Shown: piece after piece, positions 1-10,908 of the stretch
How the letters are laid out: each line of letters begins with the position of its first letter
How positions within the stretch are numbered: position 1 is the first letter of the stretch
NCBI GenBank assembly: GCA_947650285.1
Contig: CANTFL010000086.1
Location: 682,001-746,000, forward strand
DNA length: 64,000 nucleotides
Reading direction: 5' to 3'
Origin: Hyaloperonospora brassicae
Lineage: Eukaryota > Oomycota > Peronosporomycetes > Peronosporales > Peronosporaceae
Position numbers and translations under genes: made by a program
Notes under the pieces: model-generated
The model's input: only the letters and a program-made list of their open reading frames with translations
Told to the model about the DNA's origin: nothing
Databases searched by the model: none

Positions 1-3000
1 CATGCAATTGATTGGTGTTCCTGTCCTTATTCATTTCACCTCCTTTCATTGGACCCTCGGGTACTCGATCGCCTCCGTCCGTCTCCTCGATCGTGTTAAC
101 GACACGTGGTAGTGGCACTATACGCGGAACAACTTTCGCGTCTCGGATCGGGCTGTCCGTTGATACCATATCCCTCGTTCAATTGTCGACTTAAAACCTT
201 CGTCAACGTAAAGTATGGTGGGTGACCCACAAGCGGACCAGCGTATTAGGGTGGCAGTTCTTCCTCTTTTTCTGTCGTTGCCTTAAACGCTAGATTCTGC
301 CCCTCGTTGTAACGTCGTGATACAACCGAGACGTAGCCTGGGTATTGAGGTAACATATTGGCAGCCATAATCCAACCGAAAGACGGTCCGCGATCGAGGG
401 CAAATTCTGTATCGCTGAGATTTGTCAGATGCAAGTACTTGATCCGATCCATCCTGGTGGTCAAGGTTGGTATCCATGTTGGATCGCGCCTCACCCATAG
501 CTTGGAGTTAGACTGGGTATTGCCGATCATCATCTCTGTCGATCTACCGACAGTTAGAACTACATGCTGGTCCGGGATCACGATCGGCTGCATGGATGAT
601 CCGTACAGAGATCTGCGTCCTGCTAGACAAATCCCCACTTCATCCGGCAAAACCAGCGCCCCATTCGCTAAATCCAGACGTATATCTGCGGGTACCATGA
701 AGTCCATACCTAGGATCACCTCTTGACCCACTTGATCACCCACCCACACAGCAAAATACTATACCAGCGATCCATTGAAGGTGATCTTGATCTGGGTACG
801 TCTTTCGGTCATGTACTTGTTCTCACCTATCCCCACACACTCCGGTTTTTTTATTCTCGTCGATGACGAATCCTGCCTTACGAGCAAAGGCAGTATCCAC
901 GATCGAGATCTCCGCTCCCGATTCAAGTAGCATTGTGGCCTTTTCGTTGTTAATATTTCCAACCACTTTAGCTTGCTTGAACCATTTCACTGGTGTATGG
1001 TATTATCAATATCCCCTTGACTCGCCCAGTGCTAAGACAAGTTCCATCTTGGTGGGCTATCGGGCGTACTCATCATGTCGTCTAACAATCGAAATGGAAC
1101 GCAGACAATTTGAAAAATCACATGTGTTATGTAGATCATCCTGTTTGTCGTCGCTTCCGTCGACCAACTTCCTCTGCACAAATGCATATATGCAGAGCCT
1201 AGAACGCTCGACTCGCACCAGATTCCAACCTGGCGAGCGTCCTGATTTAGCATCTTCTCGGCTTGTTCCGGCAACATCGCTGCATGCCTGGTAGGCACAT
1301 ACCACTGACGGATTATGTTGTAGAACTGTTCCATCGGGCACTTTTCTTCCTCGTGGACGTCCTTGCATACGGAACACAGGTAGTAGCACTTGTCCGCAGG
1401 ATGGCCCTTACGTCTACACTTCTGACACGTAAGTCTCTTCCAACATCCGCGATCGTCATGTCTCTTCGATCCACAGTGCGTACACAAAGTTTGAGAATTC
1501 TACGATCGTAGCATCTCTCTTGATAAAGTCTCTCATTTTGGACGATCGGGTCTCCAGGCTTCTGAGCACGATCTGCAGTTGCAGCCATGTACACATTGCG
1601 TCGATCCGAGTCAGTATCCGATCCGCCGGAATTAACTTCTGATCCACTGCTCTCGCTTTCCACGTGGATCGCTCTCACGGCCCGGGCCGGTTTCGCTGGT
1701 AGTTGGGCCGCCTGTGACATAAGACGCTGTCGAAATTGACTCGACCGCATAGAGGCGCGAGCTTCTGGTACTTCCATATTGTCGCATTCTTGCATAGTTT
1801 CTTCACGACCGTCTGCATCTCCAAGGCGTAAAATTGTCAACATTCTCGCCAGATCGCGATTGTCCAGGGTACCAATGTAATGATTCACATGTTCCTTGCG
1901 GGTGGCAGACGGTCCATCTCGTATCGGCATCTTCGCACGGATCGCGACCACATTTAGACGGTACAAGTACTTCAATGGAGTTTCGTTCGATCGCTTACGG
2001 GCTGGGTAGTAGAGTCTCCCAACTAAAACACTATTCTTCCCTCCGTATTTGGCCATGAAGCCTTCCAGGAGTGCCTTCCACGAAGTCCTCGTCGAGCGGC
2101 TGAGCTGGCTGTACCAATCACGCACCGGTCTTGTAAGATGATCGCTTCAAACCAGGAACTTCTCCGCATCAGGCGCTTGATCGTGTAGGAGCGCCGATTT
2201 CACCTTACTGATCCAGATTCTGGTCCGTTCTTCATTCTTTTGTCGTCCAGCAAACTCTTTCAGTTCGGCCATGGCAGACATTCGAACCCTTTGGTTAGAT
2301 AATCCTCCACTTTCTGCCGCTTATGCCGTCGCCGTCTACGGTAATCTCTTGCTTCCTTGGCGTCGGCGCTCACGATCATAATCTCGCGATCTACTAAGAC
2401 GCGGTCCAAACCTCTCCATGTACACATCTCGCGTATCAATCTCTCGTTTGGGTTGGTAAATACCCGATCGCTCGGCGTTCATACTGGCTTGTTCTAGCTC
2501 ATATTTGTTCATGGCTGCTCGAAAATAGTAATTCACCTGATCTGACTTTACCATGTTTATGGACTGCGTTGCCGATGGCCTTTCCGCTTGCGCTTCCGCC
2601 TCATTCCGTTCAAATGTCTTCCGCAATATAACCGTGCCCTTGGTCCTAGCGACATCCGTTGGATCTCGAACAAATCATTCGAGTCCTCTTCTGATTTCGC
2701 CGAAGAATAACGGGAAGATCCCGTGTGTTACTCCTTGGGGAAATTGTTGATCGGTGTGAGAAAGTGATACATCGAGACTCGCGGCTTGACTCGTTGATCC
2801 GTGGTGTCGATAGGCGGTATCGGTTGTCTCCAGGGTCACGTATGCTTATGAGCGGACTCGAAGTCTTACACAGCGACTGTCCGGCAGCGATCACTTGATC
2901 GTGGTTGCACTCTAGTAGAGTTTGCGCATTGAACGTTCCAGCATTGAACCCCGCCTCCGTTAGAAGTTTAATTGGACGCCGGAGCGCCTCCAACACGTTG

Positions 3001-3655
3001 AGAGTTGGTTTGGGCGCTGATATCGGTCCGCGAAGCGATCCAATCAGGTTCGGCTTGATCGTCCTCAGCACTGGATCGTTCAACAACATCTTCTCAGCTC
3101 CATCAAATGGTATTCCCGGATGATTTCGTCGAATCGTAAATCTTCAAACTGCATTTTGGGGATTCAATGCCTTTAGTTCTTGATCCATCTTCTCCGTCTT
3201 GGCTATGTCTCCGGCTTGCCTGTTCTTATATAGGTCTCGATCTTGTATCACCGCGGCCAGCTTCTAAACGTCGTCCGAACTCCTAGAATATTTCTTCATC
3301 ATTTCCAATGGCTTGGATGATATTAATCAAAATGGTTCAGGGATTTCCCTGAAACTTTCACCTTGCAGATTCTGCTTTGCCGCGCGATCTGCGGTAGCCC
3401 CCGGAGGGACCTCAAAAGGTGTTTGTTTGTTTTTCTTCCAGATCGTGCGACCGATCTTCCTCATTCATATATTTGTCGTCAAAGCCCCTCCCGAAACTTT
3501 GACGATCTGGAGATCCTTCATTCCCACGTGTCTGCGTCAATCACTTTTTCTTTGGCGCTTCTATCCCAGGTTCAGTCTTAATCTTGACATCTTTGCTCAG
3601 GGACTCACGGTAAGAATCCCGAGTCACCAGAAGATCCGGTAACGCGCACTATCGT
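1..3655 (-). pseudogene. Ty3/gypsy element A gag and start of pol (left copy, cut by window edge)
   Basis: Minus-strand remains of gag-pol broken by stops and frameshifts. Open pieces lie at 2646-3089, 2336-2626, 1313-2125, 1032-1487 and 246-749. The 1313-2125 piece is gag capsid-like (WYSQL, WKALLEGF, LARMLTILRLGD). A shift then leads into 1032-1487, which has two zinc knuckles (CTHCGSKRHDDRGC, CQKCRRKGHPADKC). Near 880-930 is a protease-like LLESGAEIS, where retroviral-type proteases have D-S/T-G, so the catalytic Asp is replaced by Glu. The 246-749 piece follows the protease. RT and integrase would lie beyond the window start. The intact-length relative is at 34569-45784. Confidence 0.85.
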
Positions 3656-4818
3656 GGTGGAGTGGTGATCACAATTTCTTTGTGATCCCGACTGTCCGCT
3701 GGCGCTCGGACGACCGACTGATGGAGGGGGTACCCCGATTCCGTGCTCCATATCTTCTTGCTCACCTTGTGTACCCGTCGTTGGGGCGGGTTTCACTCTT
3801 CTTTGTGGACTTGATCTGAGGCTGAACTTGACCGTTTTGGGGATAGGGGTGGATCGGGTGGAAACTCTTCACCCGGTCAAACGTGGGGGTGGATCGAATA
3901 GGAATTCTTCACTTGATCGCAAGTACACTTGGGCGCTCTCCCAGAGTCGCCTGTATCCAAAGGTGATGTTTGATCCGCGAGCCTTCTTACCACTTGAGCC
4001 GTCTCGCGATCTTGAATCTGAACCGAAAGGTACCCTGCGTGCGATCGTAGTTGGGAGAGGGTGAAACTGATGTTCGGCCTGACCAAACAATGCAAGGGCG
4101 AAGCTTGTAGAGACGCGGGTCAATCTCTGTTCAACAAGAGACCAAATTTTCTACGTGGGAGAAGTCGACGCGTGTCTTTCGTTGCAAATTCAATTCTGTT
4201 TAATGTCAATCAACCAAAGACACATCCTGTGACTATACCTACCTGCTCGCTAGGTCAACTGCTGCGTATCGCCTGTCTATGTGATTCACTTCTCGCATGA
4301 TGTGGTCCACAGCAGATACACGGGTCGCGGACCACTCCGTAGTGGATTGATCGGGTAGTGGATCGCTCGGCATCAGATCGCACGGGTAGTGAATCGCACG
4401 GGTAGCGGATTGATCGGGTAGTGGATCGCTGTATGTGATCTACGCCAGTCATGCGTCCACACACTTATGTGTCCACACGATCAAGCATTAGACACCCAGG
4501 GTGGATCGTGATCTATCTCTCGAGTCTATGATCGGGCATTCACTTCGGATCGCCGTCACTTCTAAGACCTCGCATGTTTGATGATCTTGGCGAGGCACGC
4601 CTCCAGCTTCATTCCATATTCAACTATTTTCCAGTGAAGTTAGCGATCCATTACTCCGGTTGATGTTCACCCGTTGAGTGATACGGTGCTTGTAGATTGG
4701 TGATCCAAGCCCTTGATTGCGGATCTTGATCGTTCAGTCATCTATCCTTGCCTATACTTCTTCATGACCGTTAGGTAGATCAACACGAATAAATTCCACA
4801 GTCGTTTTCTGTAACTCA
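3656..4818 (-). repeat. 5' LTR of element A, left copy
   Basis: Reverse complement of the LTR at 34569-35731, also related to 44613-45784. It is rich in GATC and contains a cluster of short direct repeats around 4320-4440 built on GATCCACTACCC-like units. Within 4620-4700 it differs from the right 5' LTR at several clustered sites, although the surrounding sequence is nearly identical. The exact end is inferred from where LTR similarity stops. Confidence 0.8.
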
Positions 4819-5014
4819 GTCGTTTTATTCCATCATTCGTGCCTACGGGCTTATTTCCGAGTGCACTCCACCAATCAAATCGATCTCGCACTTAATGCGA
4901 TAGGCGCGATCCACATTTCCCATTATTTTCCTCTGCGGTTCTCCACAATCGCTTTTTGTAGATTGCTGACCCCGTCGTTCACGTGCACCGTGGATGCGTG
5001 CCCCGTGGATCGCT

Positions 5015-5265
5015 TGTTGAGGTCCGACCGAACATGCACTTGAGGCGAAAAGAGTAAAGCCAAAAGTGGGTATATTCTGTATGTGCTTCTCCTAACCCTT
5101 CCCTACCGTTAATAATTTTTAGAAATACACTCGTTTAACTGCTTCATGCCGTTTGTCGTAACCCGTCTTGTCAAGTCTCGTCCCGTCTCGTCGTGTCTCC
5201 TCTACTGAATCCGTTTACCGTTTATATGTTGATTTCGATTTACGTTGCATCACCTCCAACGAACA
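5015..5265 (-). repeat. Copia 3' LTR (element D)
   Basis: Shares about 240 bp with 9267-9501, including the start TGTTGAGGTCCGAC, the block GTAATTTTTAGAAATACA-like, and the end CGAACA. Several substitutions and short indels separate the two LTRs, so the insertion is not recent. Confidence 0.8.
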
Positions 5266-5297
5266 CTGTACCTAGATGCGCACTCATTCGACGCAGC

Positions 5298-5908
5298 CTA
5301 AATTTCAAGATATAGTTCTTTTAGAAAAATCTCGTGTTTGGTCCGGCCGAGTGCAATCGTAAACCCGTTCGCCATCATCTCGTTTGTTGGGTCGTATTCA
5401 AGCTCCATTACGCATTCTGCAACCTTCTCGCGTAGAAAGTGGAACTTTATGTAAATATGATTAGTTCTTAAATAAGACACTGGGTTCTTGGCCAGCGCGA
5501 TGCAACCTCATGTCTTCATAGATTTATTTTTTCATCCACAGTGCATGTCCTAGATCGCCAAGAAGTGGATGCAACTGAATTACCTCTTGTGTCGCAGATT
5601 ACAATGCCAAGTACTCAGCCTCGGTGCTTATTGTCACGAATGTCGGCTGCCGCTTCGACTTCCATGATACAGCGGTACCGTTCGTAGCCCGTTTTCAAAC
5701 GTCGTGGGTTCAAGTCGTCCTCCCACGAATCATCCTCCAATCCTATTAGCTCTCCCGTGCTATTGCCGGTGAATAAAATGCTGTAGTCTGCAGTCGTCTT
5801 CATATGTTTAGGGGCACTCTTGGCTGCAATCCAGTTCATTTTATCAGGTCTTTTATAGTATTTCGCCGCTTCTCCCACCGCGTGCACAATGCCCGGCCGA
5901 GCGCACAT
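5298..5908 (-). pseudogene. Copia RNase H remnant (element D)
   Basis: The ORFs 5615-5908 and 5298-5480 match the C-terminal end of copia polyproteins: AVGEAAKYYKRPDKMNW, TADYSILF and a GYERYRCIMEVEAAADI stretch, then NHIYIKFHFLREKVAE and HEIFLKELYLEI. Stops separate the pieces. Confidence 0.65.
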
Positions 5909-6149
5909 AGCGATTTACCCCAAGCGCCAACTGACTCGCGGTAGAGCCACTCGATGATAAATCCCTTGCTTGGGTCAAGTTTGCATGTTTTTTTCACTTT
6001 CATTCGATGTAGTATGCACGTCCTTGCAGATATCAATATCAAAACAGGTCCGTAAGACGCTTGATATAGCTTCGCTGATTCATGCGATTGGTATCCCTCG
6101 GTTGGTCTCAATTCGTTCCGATCCCGAGACAGTACTTCAGCTCGCCGAG

Positions 6150-6688
6150 TCAATTGATACTGAACTCGGTTTTGAGCGCTTGATTAACTTTATCGATATC
6201 CTCTTGACGCCTTGCAAATATCATCAAATCTTCGACGTAAATGATCACGAGACTGTATTCGATATCTGAAGGTCGATTGTAGACGCAGAGATCAGCTTCC
6301 ACCCGCGTAAAAGCTTGGCATTCGAGATAAGTATTTAACAGATTGTATAATTCGAGGGCTGCCTGCTTCGTACCGTAAGTTCTTTGTTGACAAATCACTT
6401 CATGTAACGGTGTTTGTCGTCCACAATTCCATCAGGCTGATCCATTTAGATTTCTTCCTTGACTTCTTCGTACAAAAATGCAGTATTAATTTGGACATTT
6501 TCGATCAGCAAGTCTTGCTCCGCCGCGATCGCAAGCGCGACGTTAATCGACTCCTTAACGGCGACTGGAGCAAATTCCTCGAAACAATTAACGCCTATCT
6601 GCTGTGTAAACCCCTTGGCGACAACACGTGCCTTAGTTTTACTATTGTTCCGTTCGAATTGCGCTTTAGGCGAAAGAAGCACTTGCAA
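6150..6688 (-). pseudogene. Copia reverse transcriptase remnant (element D)
   Basis: 6446-6688 carries the copia RT N-terminal signature (KARVVAKGFTQQIGVNCFEEFAPVA, split here as KARVVAKGFTQ and FEEFAPVA), ending with NTAFLYEEVKEEI. 6150-6398 continues after a stop and has YVEDLMIFARRQEDI where active copia RTs read Y-V-D-D. One catalytic Asp is thus Glu, in both arms. Confidence 0.8.
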
Positions 6689-6899
6689 CCGATGCTCTTT
6701 TGCCTTTGGGTAGATCTTTTAGCGTCAATGTCTGGTGCAACGCTAGTGACTCCATTCCGCTTTTCATGACTTTCAGACATTCGTTCTTGTGTTTGCTTTA
6801 TAAAACTTAATCGTATGTCGAAGAATTTTCATCATCATCTTCAGCACTAAATCAGTACATTGCGTTTCGATTACCTATAAAGCCGTCGAGGTTTGCTTG

Positions 6900-8140
6900 G
6901 CCTCGACGAAGGTGCGTAATGTCTTGTTCATAACGCCTAATGACTTTTTCTCGCGCACTAATCGTACGTATCCTTTTTTCTCGCCGACACGGCCCGGTGT
7001 GCTTTATGAACGCGTCCAAATTGCGCCAGTAGGTCGTTCTGTCGGCTCTATGCCGGCTCGTACGCTGCTTCGACTTTCTCTTCTTGGAGTGTCGACCCCG
7101 TTGTCCATTGATGTGTCGTCCATTTCTTCATCATCATTATCATCATCATCATCATCATCTCCTTCACCCAACACGCCGACCACGCACAATTTACTGTCTC
7201 TTTGTAACTTCATCGGCATCATTTATGCATTTTCTACCAAAATATTACAATGCGTGATATGACGATCGCCCCTGTACTCGCATACAAAAGTCATTTGTCT
7301 TGTGCGCTTTGGATAATCCAAGTTGCTGGCATCGAATGCCTGAGTCTGCTAGGTTGTTTCAATTCGTCTTGGCAATGTGCGTTTAGCAAAGACTTACGAA
7401 TACCCGGAATATCTCAACGCAAGGTTTGCGCCTAATGACAAGCTCGAACGGAATTAATTTCGATATTGAAGCGCTCAGCAGCAAGCTGCTAATGTCCGCA
7501 GCTGTCGTCATTGCCTTGTACCAGTACAATTTACCCAGGCGAGCATACCTCAGCATTTAGAGAGTCATCTCGATCAGAGTGCGGTTCATGCGCTCAGCCA
7601 TGCCGCCTGCTCTAAATTGTGCGGCACCGTAAACTCCTGCTTGATCATCTTGTTTTTCTAGAAACATTGTATATCTTCGTTTCGATACTCGCCATCATTA
7701 TCACAGCGCAACACCTTCACATTGATACCACACTCGATCTAAGATTCTGCCACGTTTGGTGACATCGCTTTTCTTGCGTAGTGAGTAGATCATCACATAA
7801 CGACTCTTCATCATAATAAATGTCATGGTGTAGCAATACCCTTACTTTGATGCCGGTGTGATCGGTACCTCAACATCTGAGCACACGACCAAGTCTTCAA
7901 GACGACTGCCTATCTCTGCATTCTCGACTTCACTGCTGTATAACGTTTATCAAAAAAAATTAACCATTAAGCATGTCGCACCCGACACCCTTGTTCATGT
8001 ACTCGCCCGTAATGCGTCTTTACTTGATCATTTTGTTCACCGTCGAGTACGACACATGAACAAAGCGACGATGCCACAATACAGCTTCATTCTAGACAAC
8101 ATGTCACTCGGCAGTCGCCTCAACAATGAGCATAATTAAG
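6900..8140 (-). pseudogene. Copia integrase remnant and acidic insert (element D)
   Basis: Heavily broken. In the inverted copy near 31783-31806 the integrase signature AERMNRTLIEM is readable; it holds the catalytic Glu of the DDE triad. Between integrase and RT, 7004-7222 is open and encodes an Asp/Glu-rich stretch (GEGDDDDDDDNDDEEMDD) from an imperfect (GAT)n run near 7130-7165. Confidence 0.6.
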
Positions 8141-8559
8141 ATGACGCGTCATGAACCCATCGCAACTATTCCTTCGACTCTTCTTTACAGTACATCCATC
8201 GCCAGAGATCTCGACAGCCATTCCGCGTGATATTGCCGCACTCAGATAAACAGGTTCTGACTGAGATCCTGCAAGTGTAGCGCGTTTTGAGGCCGCGCGT
8301 TGAATCATACGGTCCCGTTTCGAACCCTCAAGATGAATGTAATGGTCCGAACACTTTCAGCTGCCCACTGCTATTCGCGCTTTATGCATTGCTCGCCGTC
8401 GTTGACTTTGTGTATTCGACAAACCATGCTCTGTCCTTGCCCATGTGAGCCGTTGCGCTGCTGATTATAATTTAGCAGTCCACCGCTCTTCCTATCGTGA
8501 CATTAACCGCTGCATTCGAATGATTGTCGCTTTTTTTGCCGTCGCCATGCTCGCTCTTC

Positions 8560-9187
8560 CTCGCCCAGCAGTCTCGCCCATAGTGCCCGCGCTTCCCGCA
8601 ATTGCAACACTGGGCTTTCGTTTATTTCTTGCGCTTCGAATTTCCGCCTTTCTTGCCCAACTTGGTTTTCTCTTTGCATCTACTCACATGTAGCGCACTG
8701 GCTTCTTCGATGCGCGACGAATCCTTTCGTTGCACTACATCAGAATTAAGCTTGATAACGAGGTCGCTGAAGCTGAACTATGTCACGCTTATGCGAAATC
8801 TTGAATTAAATTCTCAAATTGCGAACGGAGACGCCGTAGTAGTGTAGAACAAACATCGTCCTCGCTTGGCGGGCATTCGACTCTCGTCATATCCAGCACG
8901 AGTCGCTCTAACTCGGTCACATACGCGCTAACGGTTGACGTCATATACTTGAAAGACAAGATTTGCGCCTTGAGAAATAGCGGGCTTCCCATGTCTTGGG
9001 TGTAGTTAAAATGCGTCAAATTATCAGGTACAACCGTTTCCGTCGTCGCAGTGATGACATGCATAAGCTGGGAGTCGCTGAAGGAAAGAACGATCTCCAC
9101 ATGCGCCTGATGCTTCTTTTCCGCGGTGACAGGGGTTGCACCGACCACCTCCTCCCACGGTCGCTTGGCCATGAGAAACATTCTCAT
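8560..9187 (-). pseudogene. Copia gag remnant (element D)
   Basis: The minus-strand ORF 8789-9187 has features of a copia gag core (AKRPWEEV, LVLDMTRVECPPSEDDV, LLRRL). A CCHC zinc knuckle (CNCGKRGHYGRGC) follows near 8560-8615 after a frame change. The right arm repeats the knuckle near 30785-30825 but lacks the gag N-terminal half. Confidence 0.7.
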
Positions 9188-9250
9188 CTTAAACGCTCAA
9201 TACGAAACGTTGGTCCTGTTTAACATTTCCAACTTAGGCGCAAAGTCGTG

Positions 9251-9266
9251 GCTTGGGCTCATAGCC
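9251..9266 (-). promoter_or_regulatory. Copia primer-binding site of the half-tRNA-iMet type
   Basis: Read on the minus strand, the 16 bases next to the 5' LTR are GGCTATGAGCCCAAGC. The complement contains GGGCTCATAGCC, which matches the anticodon arm of initiator tRNA-Met (usual eukaryotic form GGGCTCATAACCC). It does not match a tRNA 3' CCA end. Drosophila copia is known to prime with a 5' half of tRNA-iMet cut near the anticodon. The match is seen directly; use of a half-tRNA here is inferred. Confidence 0.6.
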
Positions 9267-9501
9267 TGTTGAGGTCCGACAGAAGATGAACTTGAGCCAA
9301 AAGGAGTAAAGCCAAAAGTGGGTTAGATTCTGTGAGTGCTTCTCCATATCCTTCCCTGCCGTGAGTAATTTTTAGAAATACAGTCGTTTTGACTGCTTCA
9401 TGCCGTTTGTCGTGTCCCGTCTCGTCTCGTCTCTTGTCTTCTCCTGGATCCGTTTACCATTTACATGTTGATGTTGAATTACGTCGCAGCACCTTCGAAC
9501 A
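9267..9501 (-). repeat. Copia 5' LTR (element D)
   Basis: Partner of 5015-5265. It is absent from the right inverted arm, whose copia copy stops in gag. The primer-binding site lies directly inside it. Confidence 0.8.
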
Positions 9502-10108
9502 ATGCTATTTGTATTTGAAAAGCGGCAGTATATGATAACCGACACAAAGAGAAAAGGAGCACGCCTGCAATTTTGGCTAAAGTACCAAATCTTGGCAACT
9601 TAGAGAGGCTTTACCAAGGATGACCAGCCTTGCCCAACTATGGAGTGGTACAAGACACCGCGGTGCTTAATATGCATAGGACTAATAATATATCCTGTAG
9701 CGTTAAATATTTGTATAAGAAACAGCTTTATAGGCGTTAGCATGTTGCATGCCACATACACAGATTGTGTCCATGTAAAACTGATTGAATTGAAGAACAT
9801 CACCATATCGCTTTTGCGAGTTGATATGCAAGGCATATTATAATTGGAGAGAAATTTATGCCGCGAGATCCTTAACATCACCCTGGGGTGGTCTGCGAGT
9901 ACTGTGACTCAGTTTGAACATCTTACAGGACCCGCACCCCTCATTAAACAATGTAAATTATTATTATTGGAGGCAACACTCGGCGCAGCTTCACAATTGG
10001 TTGATTTAAGGCCATATACACAATCCAATAACCCGCCCATTGCTGCTTGACTCGCAAAATGGGCTGTAAAAGATATTCGATATCTGTAGTTCGTGTCTTG
10101 ATGTACAT
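9502..10108. other. AT-rich stretch, no gene seen
   Basis: Between copia D and the relict LTR. Only short overlapping ORFs on both strands (93 and 67 codons) with no recognisable motif. Probably decayed repeat DNA. Confidence 0.5.
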
Positions 10109-10345
10109 TGTGTAACGGAAGGCGCCCGTTGCATAAAAATTTGATACCGATGTATCAATTTTAAATTTTATCATTTTTATTAATATTTAATCAACATTAC
10201 TCGATAATGGGTAATGTCGGAAAAATATTGCCCCAGAGGGTAACATTCGTGGAGCTCCACTTCTTGGTTGATGCACCGTGTACAACAACCAAATTAATTG
10301 CCAATCGCTGCTAGACGCGCGCAATGGGTGGTAAGTAAAAAAAAT
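10109..10345 (-). repeat. Relict hairpin-type LTR, reverse orientation
   Basis: Its reverse complement contains CATTGCGCGCGTCTAGCAG and CGATTGG, aligned with CATTGCGCGCGTCTTGCGG and CGATTGG in the LTRs of element B. It also ends in the same kind of GC stem (CAACGGGCG, then CCGTTACAC). It is much diverged and rich in AT. A short LTR piece follows to 10383, which matches 30400-30445 in reverse and continues at 18389 beyond element B. Confidence 0.6.
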
Positions 10346-10383
10346 TACAGAGAAGATTGTAGTTTAATATAGTTGGCTCAAAT

Positions 10384-10777
10384 TGTAACGAGGCACACCC
10401 TTGCGTAAACTTAACGCAAGGGTTTCGGCGCGCCCGACAGACGTACACGAGGCGAACGAGGAAGCGTAGGAAAGGTAAAAGCAGAACTGCTATATTAATA
10501 TAATCAAGTCTTTTAACTACTGTCTCTCTGTTTGACTTAACTTAATTATGCTAATATAACTGAGTGTATGGTGACGTCTCGTCACCACTCATTGCGCGCG
10601 TCTTGCGGCGATTGGTGAGTTGATATCATCAAGATATCAACCAATGAACAGACTCTTTGGTCGACCCTTCAATATCACCACTTTGGTGATATTGTTCAAA
10701 GAATATTCAACATAATTTTCTCTATTGTCATTGTTTCTTTAAAATGACAATTCCATGTAACGGGCGGCCCCGTTACA
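10384..10777 (-). repeat. 3' LTR of element B
   Basis: 394 bp, starts TGTAACGAGG and ends CCCCGTTACA. It is made largely of hairpins, for example 10724-10732 with 10743-10751. Several substitutions separate it from 17997-18388. Confidence 0.9.
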
Positions 10778-10791
10778 TCACCCCCCTTAAC
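10778..10791 (-). promoter_or_regulatory. Polypurine tract of element B
   Basis: The minus strand reads GTTAAGGGGGGTGA directly before the 3' LTR, the expected plus-strand primer site. Confidence 0.75.
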
Positions 10792-10908
10792 TGATAGTCA
10801 CCGTGTGACTATCGAAAATATGACGGCCATCCGTTGGACACCATTGGGACAGGGTCGCCTTTGTTGGGTCCGTTCCATTCACTTTACACTTGACCTCGCA
10901 AACTTAAC

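Larger units (their letters stand above)
1..8937. repeat. Left arm of a large inverted duplication
   Basis: This stretch reappears reverse-complemented at 30450-39387; matching positions add up to about 39385-39387 throughout. It covers part of element A (gag and one LTR) and most of copia element D, so the repeat crosses element borders. It is therefore a segmental duplication and not one transposon's terminal repeats. Inside the copia gag the match ends abruptly at 8937. On the other side it runs off the window start, so the true arm may be longer. Identity by eye is about 99%, with scattered single-base changes and one diverged patch in the LTR. Confidence 0.95.
5015..9501 (-). mobile_element. 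Ty1/copia element D, complete but decayed
   Basis: Two LTRs of about 240 bp (5015-5265 and 9267-9501) begin with TGTTGAGGTCCGAC and end in CA. Between them, in minus-strand order, are gag with a CCHC knuckle, traces of protease and integrase, an acidic insert, RT and RNase H. This is the copia order (integrase before RT). Every domain is broken by stops or shifts. Possible 5-bp target-site copies are TCGCT and ATGCT, an imperfect match. A truncated inverted copy lies at 30450-34372. Confidence 0.85.
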
